This document shows, piece by piece, positions 46,807-61,475 of a stretch of 64,000 bases of DNA. Within the stretch, counting starts at the first letter, position 1; every line of letters starts with the position of its first letter. This DNA comes from Globomyces pollinis-pini (lineage: Eukaryota > Chytridiomycota > Chytridiomycetes > Rhizophydiales > Globomycetaceae): the NCBI GenBank assembly GCA_025399215.1, contig MU621161.1, positions 1-64,000 on the forward strand, in the 5' to 3' direction. The notes below the pieces were generated by a model that had not been told where the DNA came from, made no database searches, and saw only the letters and a list, made by a program, of their open reading frames with translations. A program made the position numbers and the translations under genes.

Positions 46807-47449
46807 TTGTTATAAAAGTACAAAAAAGTAAAAGGAGAACCAAATGTTTACAGGTATGGATGTTTTTCTAGTAGTGATGGAACTCTTTGTTGAAATCGTG
46901 GAGTCTAAACAATGGCTACAAATGAACCCAAATCTGTTCACAAAAGAGTACACTTGATCATTAGTCATGCGCTATATGATCCCTCTATTGATTTTTCTAT
47001 CAGATGAATTGGTTGTACTGTGTCCAGTGGGATCCATCGCGTAAAAATATACCAGTTTTAAAAGAGTTAAATTTCTCTCACATGTCAATGAAAAGTCTGT
47101 CATTGATATATATGATATGGATAATGATTGAGAGTGTGCTAGTATGCTAGTATGCATTGCTCAGCTATTTTTGTTGAACATACTACATCGGGGTACTAGG
47201 CAGCGAACTTGATTCGATTGATTGGATCTCATGAGATAGTGCTGTTAAATTGAAATTATAATATCATTTTATTCAAATATCTGATGACCGATCCCACGAA
47301 ACCAAGTTAACTGCAACGTTATATCAACATGGATATAACTACTGCACTATTAGAACATGCCACTATCGACAATAATGATCGATCATACGTGATAGAGAAT
47401 TATTTCCCTTGCCTATTGGTCTGGTGTTTTGATTGTTTTTTTACCCTCA
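46807..47449. other. Divergent spacer CCDC81/DBF4
   Basis: This 640-bp segment has a small tandem repeat GCTAGTAT (about 47138-47155) and an upstream ORF beginning at 47329 (MDITTALLEHATIDNNDRSY), which could be a 5' exon or uORF of DBF4. Nothing else is supported. Confidence 0.4.
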
Positions 47450-50047
47450 ATGACTTTGGATCGCAGCAACATATATCCCCAGAGTTCTTTCTCGGTCCTG
47501 AAACCAGCATCGGCTACTAGAAAGCTGCAGAATCCGTTGCTGCGTAATTCCTCCAAGTTCCTGATTCCTAACCAAAAATTGGACAAACCTATATCAAAGT
47601 TGAGTCAGTTTAGTTTCAATCAGAAATCTCTGCTGAAGCAAAGTCAATCTTTAAATCAAAGTAATTTGAAGACTTCTTTTACTGCTACTTCATTGCTTCC
47701 TACGACTCACATCTTGACTAAGCCATTTTCGAATATCACACAAAATAAGCCAGAAGCTGAAGAAGTGGTAACCCAAAACGACAGGTTATATGCGTGGAAA
47801 GAAAGGTTCAAGACACTAACGTTCTATTTTGATGGTGTGGAGTCCGATATGCTGAACCGACTATCTGATCAAATCAAAAAATTAGGTACAGTATAGTTCC
47901 AAATTAACTCTATTAGGCGGGGTATTTCACTTCAATTTCGTCTAACCTTTTAGAATGTGGATCGATTTTTGAATCTAGGAATCACACACATTATAACATC
48001 AAACCCTGATGCACATGTGCTAGATAACAAGTAAATTTGTTTATTTAATTGAAATTTTAGGGATCCTAATGCTGTAAAAAAATCATGGTTTATTTCTAGA
48101 TATCCAATAAAATACCAGACATCCTTATAATAGCTAGAAAATTGGATCTCAAACTATGGACTATCTCAAGTAAGAATAATTCAGCTTAACGTTTAGAATT
48201 ACGGAAAGTGTTAGAAACGTTGCTTATTTCTCAAATGCCTCCACAAGGACAAGGACTCACGGATCGCAACGCCCTTCAACAAGCTCTTCAAAATGAAAGA
48301 ATATTCGGTGTATCCACTCATAGATCCCATTCAAGCAATTTGAAATCATTTAAGGGTAAAATTTTGGGAAATTTAATTGCAGGACCCTATCTCTTGGTAG
48401 AAGAACCTTCAGGTACCTACAAACCCATCGCAATAAAAGAATATACCACTCCTGAAGATTTGGATAACCCACCTTGGCCAATGATACACTTTGGGACACA
48501 TTCACCTTATACTGCATTTGCTATTGGATCTGGTAATGATGACACTGAGCATTCCAGTGATCCGGTTGAAAATCAAGAAAATGTTAACCCACTTGGAGAA
48601 AATTCAAATGCATCAGGTTTGATATCAGGGTCCATCGTATCTATTTTCTCCAGAACAGCATCAGAGAATCCGTCCTTGCGTGGTTTGACTAACCGAGAGA
48701 TCAACCCAAACATACTTCAACGAGTTGTCGATACCACATCAATGAATAAAAGGCTACGAGGAAATGAGGTCGAGGAAAGACCAGCTAAGAGGCAAAAGTC
48801 GGGCAAACCTCAGGTCACTGCACTTGTTCATTCTAAACCAGGATTTTGTGAGAATTGTTGCTCGAAATACGATGATTACAATCTTGTAAGTTTCTGTGCA
48901 ATCTTATTTCTAGCATGTATCTGGTAAACGACATAGAAAATTCGCAATGAACCAAACAAACTTTCTCCAGTTGGATAGATTTTTAAGCAAAGTTGAAAGA
49001 CAGCCGATAAAGGAGCAGATCAGTCATCAAGTTTTGCAAAGAGTGGATAGCAATATTATGGATAATGACTTGACTTTGATAAACCTCGTGCAATCTGAAA
49101 CAACTCCTACAAAATCGAACAACGTAAAGCAAGATCTGACACCGAACGATATCCTACCCCGCCATGAAAGCTTCTTTCCTGCTGACCAGAAAGAGAATCA
49201 AAAACCTTTGCTTTCACCATCAATCGAACCAAGAGTATCTGAAAAAGTAGAAGTTTGTGAAATGATAGATGATTCAGTGGAATATTTGGGAAGTAAATTA
49301 CACTCCTTGGCTGATGTGTGTGTCAAGGTCAACCCTACGATTGAAACCCAATCTGCCCTCACTTCACTTGCAAAAAACCACGAATTGGAAGAGAATACAT
49401 TGGATTCAAAGCAATCCCTATTAGAGGCTGTTAAGAGAGATTTGAAATCAACGATCAATACAGAATTGAACCTTGAAACGGTTGCAAAAGATGAAACCAT
49501 TTTAGAATTATATCAACAAGTCATCGATGTGGTAGTTGCGGACGAAATCAATCGAGTTCTGGAAACTAAAACGGTTGAATTGTCAGCTGATATCATTGAA
49601 CAAGCCAGAAAACATATTCTTGACGAGTTGATGATGAAGGAATGGAATGAGAAATTGAAACAGATTATCATGGAACAATTAAATGATTTTGTCTTGGCCA
49701 CCAGCCGGGATATTGCCAATCGCCAAGAAGCTAACGTAAAGGATGAAGTTGAATTGATCAGTTTAACAACTCCACGGCAAAGCAGAAAAATGTCAATCGA
49801 ATCACCAACAAAGACTCGAAACAATTATCGTGATATCAGCAGACCGAAAAAGCCCTTTTCCCCGAAACCATTTGTGAAGAGCATGGGAAATAATCGACAC
49901 AGACTTAGATATAAATCCACATACAATGGGTCGACTATTGAAGAAGAAAGAAAAGGTGATATTCGAGACCAGCAGGTGATCAAAGGGTTACGTGATAACC
50001 GCGGTATTCCTGTAGTCCAATCGGTCAGTCGTAAAATTGTTCCATAA
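47450..50047 (+). CDS. DBF4: DBF4-type regulatory subunit of the Cdc7 kinase
   Basis: Motif N, BRCT-like: DRLYAWKERFKTLTFYFDGV and, after an intron, VDRFLNLGITHIITSNPDAH. Motif M: NLIAGPYLLVEEPSGTYKPI followed by AIKEY and PPWPMIHFGTHSPY. Motif C, a CCHH zinc finger: GFCENCCSKYDDYN joined to HVSGKRHRKFA. This trio is diagnostic of Dbf4/Dfp1, which activates Cdc7 to fire replication origins. A long Glu/Leu-rich C-terminal tail follows (366 aa open frame from 48947). The first exon is uncertain: the ATG at 47450 was taken, although an open frame starts at 47329. Confidence 0.85.
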
Positions 50048-50147
50048 CCTAACCTTACAAACGCTTACGCAGTAATAATTTGCTAATAATAATAATATAA
50101 TATAATCTTATAAAAAATCGACGAACTTATTCACTTTTTATTGACAT

Positions 50148-52818
<2,671 letters not shown>

Positions 52819-53283
52819 AGTGTGTGGAAAAGATGGAAAAGCAACGTTAGAACCCAAGGGTGAGTGGGAGTGGTTCTGTGACGAAGGACTGATGTTCAGT
52901 GGTCGATTGAACACCATCCAGCATCCAAGCATGAATAGTAGAAAGAAAACTAAATAAAACTGGTAGCACTAACCGTATTATAATGAGTTCAGGACGCGTT
53001 GATTTGGATTCGTTAATCGCATATTACCGAACGTCGATATAGGACATTTGAAATTTCTTTAATCAAATATTTATAAAGTGAATGGGATTTGTAACATTAT
53101 TTAACGACTCTCATTCAAGTACATTGGAATTTTTTATGTGGTCCCTTTTTGGATATTCGGTCCCTTCAAGCACTCACAAAGATATTGGCATGAACAATGA
53201 ACAACAAGAAAAACGATTCAAGAAAACAAGGCATAAAAAACAACTAAATTTTTAACAAATATCAAATATTATAAAAAGTGCAT
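52819..53283. other. Intergenic between SEC18 and MADS-box gene 2
   Basis: This 465-bp spacer includes the SEC18 5' region with an in-frame upstream Met codon at 52932. It contains no other recognisable feature. Confidence 0.45.
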
Positions 53284-54312
53284 CTAATTCAACCAATCCG
53301 GAACTCTGTAAGATTCTTTGAGCTTTGCAGTCCTGTGCATTGGATCATAATTCATTTCATTATAAGCTTGGTTAGTAACTCTACCCGGCATTTCGTTCAC
53401 TATATCACCTCTATAACTGGAACTCGAACTTTGTAAAGGTTTGGGGGTAAACTGTATAAATTGATGAGAAGTATTCATGGCATTCATTTCTGGGTAATGG
53501 TGTCTGGTATGGATTGAGTTGTGATCATACATATTTCTCGACAGATGTGAATTTGGTGCGTTGCAGTGAGAGCTGTTCATTGGCATGAACTGATATGGAG
53601 AATCTGATTGTTCATGAACTATTGGCATTGGGATTTGCATTGCGGTAGGTGACATTAGCACATTATTAGGAGAGTCAATAGAATGACGAAGAGGAGAAAA
53701 TAGGGGAGTAAAAGGAGAGAAATTATCATCGTTATTTGGTACAGGGTTTCTCGTAGAAAGGGTAGGGTTTGATGAATTAGGGATATCAACGGAATTTGAA
53801 GAGGGGATATCGTAAGAAGAAGACTGAATGTCGTATGAATTAGAAGGTATGTCATATGAATCAGAAGGCAAATCATAGGAAGGATTAGGAGGGATATCGA
53901 AAGAAGTAGAAGAAGGTTTGTTTTCAGAAGGAGGAATATCGATCGATAAATCAGAACCAAGGATTTCGGATTTCCATATTTGATTTTCATAAACTTGAGA
54001 AGGAGCAATACCAACCTGTTTGAACACTTCTTTCACTGAATGGGATTCATTTTCAGGGGAGAAGATGGACCTCATATGAGGGGTAGCGTAGCTGAAGACA
54101 TTTCCACTGTCGGACTGCATCAATAGCATGATATTGTTTCCAGTCAGGACTGACAGTTCATGAACCTTTTGCATCAGACCTGATTTACGTTTATAGAAAG
54201 TATCTCTCCGATGTGACCTGCTTTCGATGAATTTAATATCAATCTTCTGTTTGCCCTTAGTTTTCTTGACCACTGGGTTGAAGCTGGTCATCAGAGGGAG
54301 ATAGTGTACCAA
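53284..54312 (-). CDS. MADS-box (SRF/MCM1-type) transcription factor 2
   Basis: A single exon of 342 aa, a paralogue of 27686-28678. MADS box: KTKGKQKIDIKFIESRSHRR, DTFYKRKSGLMQKVHELSVL, TGNNIMLLMQSDSGNVFSYA. The SAM-like region that follows (MRSIFSPENESHSVKEVFKQ, VGIAPSQVYENQIW) is also shared with gene 1 (FESIGISPFQIHDNQAW). It then has a repeated hexa-/hepta-peptide of the form SYDIPS (at about residues 140-180), after which low-complexity Pro/Asn/His sequence continues. The start at 54312 or at the Met eight codons later is equally possible. Confidence 0.92.
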   Translation of the reverse strand: MVHYLPLMTSFNPVVKKTKGKQKIDIKFIESRSHRRDTFYKRKSGLMQKVHELSVLTGNNIMLLMQSDSGNVFSYATPHMRSIFSPENESHSVKEVFKQVGIAPSQVYENQIWKSEILGSDLSIDIPPSENKPSSTSFDIPPNPSYDLPSDSYDIPSNSYDIQSSSYDIPSSNSVDIPNSSNPTLSTRNPVPNNDDNFSPFTPLFSPLRHSIDSPNNVLMSPTAMQIPMPIVHEQSDSPYQFMPMNSSHCNAPNSHLSRNMYDHNSIHTRHHYPEMNAMNTSHQFIQFTPKPLQSSSSSYRGDIVNEMPGRVTNQAYNEMNYDPMHRTAKLKESYRVPDWLN

Positions 54313-54937
54313 TAAGTCTTATAAACCCGAGTTGTTTCACTCTTGTGTCCCTATCAACCAAACTAATGAAACGAACGACTCAAATGGCAACCCCACCAAA
54401 TGGGTCAAAACTAATGGTCTGGCTTTTATTGCTCGCTGTTGTTATCATGTTTGGCCCCAATACCGTTCTCTTCCCATTACGGACTTCCCCTCTTGTCCCC
54501 TCACTTTTCCTTCCTTCCCTAGTCCTCTCTTTTGTACCACAAGGTTCCCTTGTTGGCCTAGTTTGTTAACTTTTGAAACGTCTATATGGCCAAAGTATCC
54601 TGACTAATCTTAACCTTCCCTATCGGGTCTCCAGTTAGACTGTTGGTCGATTGGGCCGTTCTACCCTTCTTTGTTGTTTGATATATACCACGTTATCATG
54701 CTTGTCTGATCACAACTCTCAGTGTCTCAGGCTGTTTCTATTAGATATAAGGTCTATAAATAATTATTTATCAGATCCCAAAGGTCATTTGTTTGTTTGT
54801 TGTCCTCTTTGGTCCAAGTCTCATTTACACTGACCTTTTTTACCATTTTTATCTGTTTTTCCACATGCAAGATGTATCCCTGACGCCTCAATGAATATTG
54901 CAAATTTTGTTTTATTTACTGATGCGATACAACTATT
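54313..54937. other. Intergenic upstream of MADS-box gene 2
   Basis: This 625-bp, T/C-rich segment lies between the MADS-box gene 2 start and the 3' end of Argonaute. It contains two overlapping open frames (54332-54607 and 54345-54569), but both are low-complexity and unlike a protein family; they are not called. No mobile element is seen. Confidence 0.4.
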
Positions 54938-57898
54938 TCACATATAATACATTGTGTTTTCAATGCCTGACAAGACTGGAGAAAATCCAATTCTCTTGAC
55001 ATCTCCCTTTCCTTCACTAACAGAATCATCTAGATCAACAAACATCCTAGAAACTACGCGGTTAGTCCAAAATATATCATACAATACGCAGCCAAATGTG
55101 CTCGATAAGCGGGGGCTACCATTGAAATTGTCCTGGTCGCTCGGCCAGCCAATAAACACAAGTTATAACACAATTGCTGACATTCATCACTGGTCATCTT
55201 GATGGAATCATAAAGGACATGATAAATAGTTGGTCGAGACATTCCTTGAATTCCAGCGTGTGATTGCAAGATAAAGTTGAACTGTGTTGGATGTGTTATC
55301 TGTGTATCAATAACTGTGCCTGGAAGACAATTGCCGGATCGATCTGCATTTTGATCAGTGGGAAACAACCGAATATGATGTCGTTTCTGTACCACTATAA
55401 AGGTTAGTTTGCATTTCCATTTTGCTTTTTCAATGGCTTTTAGAACTGCACCCACTTCCAATCGAATAACTTGCTCAAATTGGCCACTAGAGACTCCATC
55501 CCGGAAGAAAATGATCTGGTCTGCCGTGTTTCCATTGACCATTCGATAGTCCTTGAACGCCCTCTCAACAATAGCTTCCAATCCGTCAATTATTTCCATT
55601 CGGGTCAATTGTGCATTAACGTACGTGTTATATATTGTCGCATCAGCATCAGTACTAGCTACGACTGCCGCAATAGAAGGTGCAGCTGATCCAGGTGCTG
55701 GATGAGTGACGTCAGCTCCCATATACATGGTTGGTTTGTTGGATAGTGGTAATCGATCAACAAAGTTGGTTGTGCCTCCTATCTTAATGTTTGCTTTCAT
55801 TGCCACATTAACGATATACTGGTCTTTGATTTGATTAGCCCTTATGACATGTTTTGACTGCATACATTGGGTTATCACACCAGCATGCAACAATGAAGTT
55901 CTTTTAATATTTTCATAGACACTCTTCGGTTCTTTATCAATTATACAAACAATTAACTGACATCGTTGTTTAGTTTCCGATTGGCATTCCAAAAACATTG
56001 TTTTTAAAGCACCACTCACATTACCTACTTCGCTAGGATTGGCGACTATTACTGGGCACTTGTAGTTTTGGATATTCATTCCAGCATCAGCCCATTTTCT
56101 GAGAATCACATCTCGGATAGTGTTTGCTTCAATACTAGTAACTCGTACAAAAAATATGAATCCAAAGCTTTTCAATGCTGGAGAATTTACCAACTATCAG
56201 TCAACAATACTGAAAATCACCTTTAAACCTCTTAAATTCCATGATCCATCTGATCCCGCTACCAATTAAACACGACAATTAATAACTTACATGCAGATCT
56301 TTGGTTCTTAAAAACCACTTTTGGTGCTGCCAATACCCTTGCCTTGACATCCATCATCTCCTTACTCACTTTCAACCCAAACGAATTCATGTACGGGTTC
56401 TCTGCATACCTCAAATTCCTAACTGCATTCAAAATTTGTGTTTTTCGTTCCTTTGGTTTCTGGATTGTTGCTCTAATCATATCTGAAGTTTGATTGCCAT
56501 CAAGTTTATCGCGAAATCGTTGTGCGGGTACAATTTTTAAAAATTCAATTGGGAAAGCCGTTTTTCCGTTCGCCTATGGATTAGCATACCAAAAATCTTT
56601 TACTTTCATTGCTAATGGCATATTGGGATACCTTAGTTTCAATCTGTATTCGGTTTGGAAATATTCTCTAATAATTTAAGTTGATGCTGCTAGTCTTACG
56701 CGACACTGATTTTTCTTTGATTTTTATCCTCGAATTTTAAAGTGTTGGCCGTAAATGCTCCAATTTTTGCTATTTTAAATCTTTGCTTTTGATCTCCTCG
56801 ATGTGTTGTCACCACGTTTACTCCTTTCAAGAGTTTAGAGAGTGTGTTGGTTGAATATCTTGATATGTCTTCTGGTACTCTACCACCAAGTGATTCCAAT
56901 ATGTAGTCAATTACTGATATGTTTCCTTTTCGGAACACTGTTGATGCAATATCAATATTGATCCCCAAATGCCCAGCCATCATTGCTTTAACAGATTGAT
57001 GATACCTGTGATTTAATTCTTTTTGAATTACCCTCTCCAAACCTCTAGCCCTCCAGACACGGAACTGCGACCTTCTGGTGTAAAGAAATTAGATCCCACT
57101 ATGAATTAGCTATCGTTTTTAACCTGGAGTAAAAAGCATTGAAGGGATGTGTCTTAAAACAACAGATAGAGCGGTAGTAGCATGTAGAATGTTGTCAGTC
57201 TCCTCCATTCTGCCTCTTGAATAGACTAAAAGCTCATGTAGATTGATAGTGGCTGATTTACGCATGTTGAAAGTAACGGTTTGAAATGGGCCTAGACATG
57301 TTTTTTCCGTCAATATCGTTACAGGAGTTAAATTTAAGGAAAAGCCGCCGGAAGAAGATTCTCTATCACCAGATCGCCCTTTACCTATGTCCCTATATCT
57401 ATCACCACCTCTGTCTCGTTCTCTATCTCTGTCTCGTTCTCTATCTCTGTCTCGTTCTCTATCTCTGTCTCGTTCCCTTTCTCTTTCTCGTTCCCTGTAT
57501 CTGTCACCACCTCTATTTCGGTCTCTACCTCTACCACCTCGATCTCCATAACTTCTTCCACTATGACCTTGACTTCCTGTTGGTTGCATTGATGGGATAG
57601 CCACATCAACGTTGTTTTCAACATATATTTTATGGGTTTGATCTTCCAAATCGGTGGTGGAGAAAGCAATCTTCAACCCATCAAATACAAACCAGGCATG
57701 TCTGTTTGTCTTTTGAATGATTGCCTCTGCTTGCCTGAATACTCTTCGAGCCTTATCCGCCGAAAGTTCTGGATTCATAATCACGTCATACTGGTAAACG
57801 TTTACGTCACTCAAGTCCGTGACGGGAAATATGTTTGCTTGTACAGTCACCAACCTTCCAGATTTCCCTCCATTATCTGGCCGTTTTGGTAAACTCAT
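54938..57898 (-). CDS. AGO: Argonaute, RNA-interference slicer
   Basis: N-terminus MSLPKRPDNGGKSGRLVTVQ with the N-domain (DVIMNPELSADKARRVFRQA). An Arg/Glu/Asp-rich repeat then occurs at about residues 130-170, after which come LNLTPVTILTEK, the linker and PAZ (RRSQFRVWRARGLERVIQK, EYFQTEYRLKLRYPNMPLAM), the MID, and PIWI with GADVTHPAPGSA (first catalytic Asp), IIFFRDGVSSGQFEQV (second Asp) and MVAPAYRAHLAAY (His). The DEDH set therefore looks intact. After a 29-nt intron the C-terminus is SRMFVDLDDSVSEGKGDVKR to NTMYYM. Slicer activity and RNAi are expected. Confidence 0.94.
57411..57496 (+). repeat. 18-bp tandem repeat inside Argonaute N-domain
   Basis: About 4.5 copies of the unit TCTGTCTCGTTCTCTATC, degenerating rightwards. 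On the coding strand it gives alternating Arg-Glu/Arg-Asp dipeptides (RERERD, RDRERD repeated). This is a coding minisatellite, so its copy number may vary between strains. Confidence 0.85.
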
Positions 57899-58099
57899 CA
57901 GAATTGAAAATATTGTTGCATAAATTTGAGTCTATAAATACATTTATTGATGACTGACAGCTGAAAATAAGCTTTCGGAAACACACACGGTAACTCCTTA
58001 ACAGAATATGGCCTGTATGAATTTATTATGATCAGATGAATTGTGTGTGAAGATTGATCGATAAGGTCGGAGTTTTGAGTTTAACCAACAACCAATAAC
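57899..58099. promoter_or_regulatory. Divergent AGO/LRR-gene promoter
   Basis: 201 bp between divergent start codons. No motif is assigned. Confidence 0.4.
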
Positions 58100-59435
58100 A
58101 TGGAAAAATCCAATATAGTCAACATCCTCTCAATCTTACTACAAAATATAGACTGCTCATACAATCTACTAGGCAAAATAATACAATTAAATAGACAAAT
58201 ACGAGAATATTTTATAGACGACTTCTATTGGATTCAATGCTTGGAAATAAGTCTATCTTTACCAAGTTTGAAATACCAACAGCAGATCCATCATTTCAAT
58301 TACTTTTCCATTTGTATTGGGTTTCAAACAATGATGACTAGATTACTGAAGTTCGACAAAAATGACTTTGAACTGTCGCTATGGGAATATGCGTCAACTA
58401 ATCAAGTTATATTTAATAGGTTATGTCATATTATCAAGGATCGAATGAAATTAAAAAATTCGATGATTAGATTTGCAACTTTTCACTCAAAACTGGTTCA
58501 TTCAAATGTGAAATTAGATGGTATGTTATTGAAATATATTCCAGAGGTATTTTGTACATATCAGAATATAATTCAATTGGATCTATCAAACAATGATTTA
58601 CGCGACTTACCGTATACTATTGGTAATTTAGAAAAACTACAAGGTAAATGCTCTCAAATGAAATAACTTTATAGTCTTGGATATCTCGCGTAATCAGTTA
58701 ATTAGCTTACCTCCATCATTTCAATTTTTAAACAAATTGCTTCAATTGAACCTGTCTCAAAATAAGTTGTATCAAATACCTGCCAGTATATCTAAACTTC
58801 AATCGTTGCTGGTTTTAGATATTAGTAAAAACTCTTTAGTGGCTATACATGATGATCATTTACCGTATTCATTGGAAAAGTTAATGATATGGGGAAATGA
58901 TATCCAAGAATGTGAATATCAACCTAACTTAAACTTACTGGAATTAGATGCCTCGTTCATTACTATTCCAGTATCACCTCTCCTGGTGAATTTGAAGAAT
59001 ATTGAAAGATTGATATTGACTTGTTGTCAGTTGCATGAAGTTCCTTCATGTATATATCAATTAGCATCATTGACATTTTTGGATTTATCCTTCAATTCTA
59101 TCTTTCGTTTATCATCCTCAATATCAAATTTAGGGAATTTACAAACGTTAATTATCTCGTTCAATAAGCTCCAATATCTTCCAAATGAACTCACGTTACT
59201 ACAACACTTGAAAGAATTACAGTTGTGTCATAATCAGTTGGAACAGCTACCGTGCAATTTTCATTTATTGACATCAATGAATAGACTATTTTTACATGGA
59301 AATGGATTGAAAAGTATTGATCAAATGGTGTTGGATTTGGATTGTTTGACTAGAATTTCACTATCAGGAAATCCATTGTTATACACACCAAAGCTGATGC
59401 CGCATGTGAACCATGACTTAAAACACTTAATCTAA
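58100..59435 (+). CDS. Leucine-rich-repeat protein (cytosolic type)
   Basis: About 445 aa in two exons split by a 31-nt intron. A helical N-terminal region (MEKSNIVNILSILLQNIDCS) is followed by about 10 LRRs of the typical 23-residue kind: QLDLSNNDLRDLPYTIGNLE, VLDISRNQLISLPPSFQFLN, QLNLSQNKLYQIPASISKLQ, FLDLSFNSIFRLSSSISNLG and LQLCHNQLEQLPCNFHLLTS. No signal peptide, membrane helix or kinase is seen, so it is probably a soluble scaffold protein of the Shoc2/Ras-suppressor style. Partners are unknown. It shares its promoter with Argonaute. Confidence 0.85.
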
Positions 59436-59536
59436 ACATTATTTATCAAATTAAACAATTTTTAATTAATTGGTCAATTCAACGTTTGGCAATTGTTTAT
59501 TGCAGAAAAATAAGTTAGAGGAGAGGGTCACTTCCT

Positions 59537-61001
59537 TTAAAAGTTCAACTTGAGCATTCCTTCACTACTCGTACCAGCAATCACCAAAGCGGATTGTAGG
59601 TTTTGATCACCAGTTGCTTCAACTTCAGATACAGGTCTCCAACCCGATTCTTCTCCTGCAAGCAAAGTTCCCATAGAACCAACATTAGGAACGGGCAAAG
59701 TGTTGATAAAATCGATAAAGTTATTAATCTTTTCTTGTCCTTCTAAAATCTTTTTAATCTGTGATTTGGTGTATCCCCATTTAAGTAAGTGACTGACTTT
59801 CAATGGGTTTGGATGACGCAAACCATTCAAACTATCACGATCACCATTGTCTGGGGTAGTCATGTTATAAAGTTCAATAATTGCATCTGGCAACTTTTTG
59901 ATTTCTTGAACAGTGAAAGTAGGAACTTCTTCTACCGCATCACGCTTTGCCAACAGAGATAACTTGCGTTCATAAAGAGCACGCTTGGATAATACCCCAG
60001 ATGGTGATTGAGGTGCCACGGAGTTTGAATACGTATGGCACAAACTCAAAAGTTCGTTCTTTTGTGTATTCATCATTTCTGCAATTGTAAATCTTCTACT
60101 ATCAATCACACCAAATGAATATTGAGTGGTTGTGGATCCATAATATGCAACTAAATTGCCACTTGATTTTTGTTGCCATTGCCACCAGATTCGATCCACA
60201 TTTGCGTGATGCATAAAGAAAATTGGATCATTTACGGACTGGGAAGGATCGGCCATGTCACCTACAATTTAAAACGAATATCTTACCACCAATAGCTTGA
60301 TGAACAACATTGTGTGCATATGATTCGAGATTGACTCTAAAATTTCGATAACCCACACTGTTTAAAATGTATTGAATAGTTGCTGGAGAGTAGTACGATC
60401 CCAATGGTGTACCACCATCAGAATATTTAGACCAAGCGCGTTTAACACAATGTGGTTGTGGAAAGATTGCCGTGATATCTTGTAGTTTACTAGACTTGAT
60501 ACCTGCGGAGATACAACCTGTTGAGACTTTGCCATTACCACCAAACCAGTCCCAGATAGGAGACAAGTCTGGAGCTTGTGAGTCTACTGACCAATCCCAG
60601 TATCTATTTGTACATTAAAACATTTTAATTACGGAAATGGGTCGACATATTGACAGGTATCTCTCAAAGTACGTTCGTAAAGACCCAAGAAAGCTCTATG
60701 CCAAGGTAAAAACAGATCCTGTAGGATAAAAATCACTTCAACATACCGTGTTATGAATTCTAGACGACATACTGTAGTGTAGACGAACAAAATCATTCCA
60801 ACGATTATCGTTTCCGTCTGATGGATACTGGAGAGAAGGAGTGCTTCTTAAGCACAAGATAGCATCCAAAAACCTGTTTTTGGCGGCATCAGACATTTCC
60901 CGCCATTCAATCCTTCTTGAGATACTACTACACGGTTTGGAGACTGCCGTAACTGTGTTCAAAAGCAATAAGAAATTTATCAAAAGTCCTAAACCAAACA
61001 T
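59537..61001 (-). CDS. Secreted tyrosinase-like copper oxidase
   Basis: Signal peptide MFGLGLLINFLLLLNTVTAV. CuA region: LHYSMSSRIHNT and, after a 26-nt intron, FLPWHRAFLGLYERTL. CuB region: YAHNVVHQAIGG and DPIFFMHHANVDRIWWQWQQ. These are the tyrosinase/hemocyanin copper-binding His sets. The C-terminal domain has two dibasic KR sites, in VLSKRALYERKLSLLAKRD, at a place where tyrosinases are often trimmed for activation. It probably oxidises phenols for melanin or cyst-wall crosslinking; chytrids often carry many copies. A kexin gene that could process it lies 43 kb away. Confidence 0.88.
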
Positions 61002-61091
61002 ATTTTTGAGATACGTTTTTCAAAAGAATGTTGTTATTTTATTCAAAAATGAACATGGATATATTGTAGTTTATTTGTATCACAGGAATTT

Positions 61092-61321
61092 CTAATATAC
61101 CCCAGGTTGGATACCCAGCCCAAGTTCTGAATAGACCACTAATAATTTTGCTGCCATTTCTTGAATTTTAACTGCTTGGTACATTCGTGTACACTGTTGG
61201 ATTTGCTGGTGTTACCAAACAAGGGTGAGAGTTTTTTGCGACTTTTCATTTCCAGTTGCCACAAACTCCACCCTGCACCTTGGATATTAAGATATGACAA
61301 TCGAACTGAAGCAGATTTCAT
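61092..61321 (-). CDS. Tiny orphan protein
   Basis: MKSASVRLSYLNIQGAGWSL (about 68 aa total) joins through a 23-nt intron to IKIQEMAAKLLVVYSELGLG IQ and stops at 61092. The splice keeps the frame and the pieces have complementary composition, so a small gene is plausible, but no family is recognised and a 44-nt intron with different exon borders fits equally well. Confidence 0.35.
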
Positions 61322-61475
61322 TGTTACTTAATGTATGATAAGAATATTCAACCGATCGACCCATTAATTGCTAGGATATTTACCAGTATATGTGATTAGA
61401 AATGGGGAGCAATTTCATCCACGACGGTCGCGATGGTGGAAAGTTTGGGAGCGCCAGAGTTACCTTATATCAATT

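Noticed and set aside
54332..54607. Two overlapping ORFs upstream of MADS-box gene 2
   Set aside because: Low-complexity Ser/Pro/Phe composition, no homology, and mutually exclusive frames in a spacer.
57286..57600. Plus-strand ORF rich in Leu/Tyr/Cys
   Set aside because: It is the antisense of the RE/RD repeat of Argonaute; its repetition comes from the 18-bp units.
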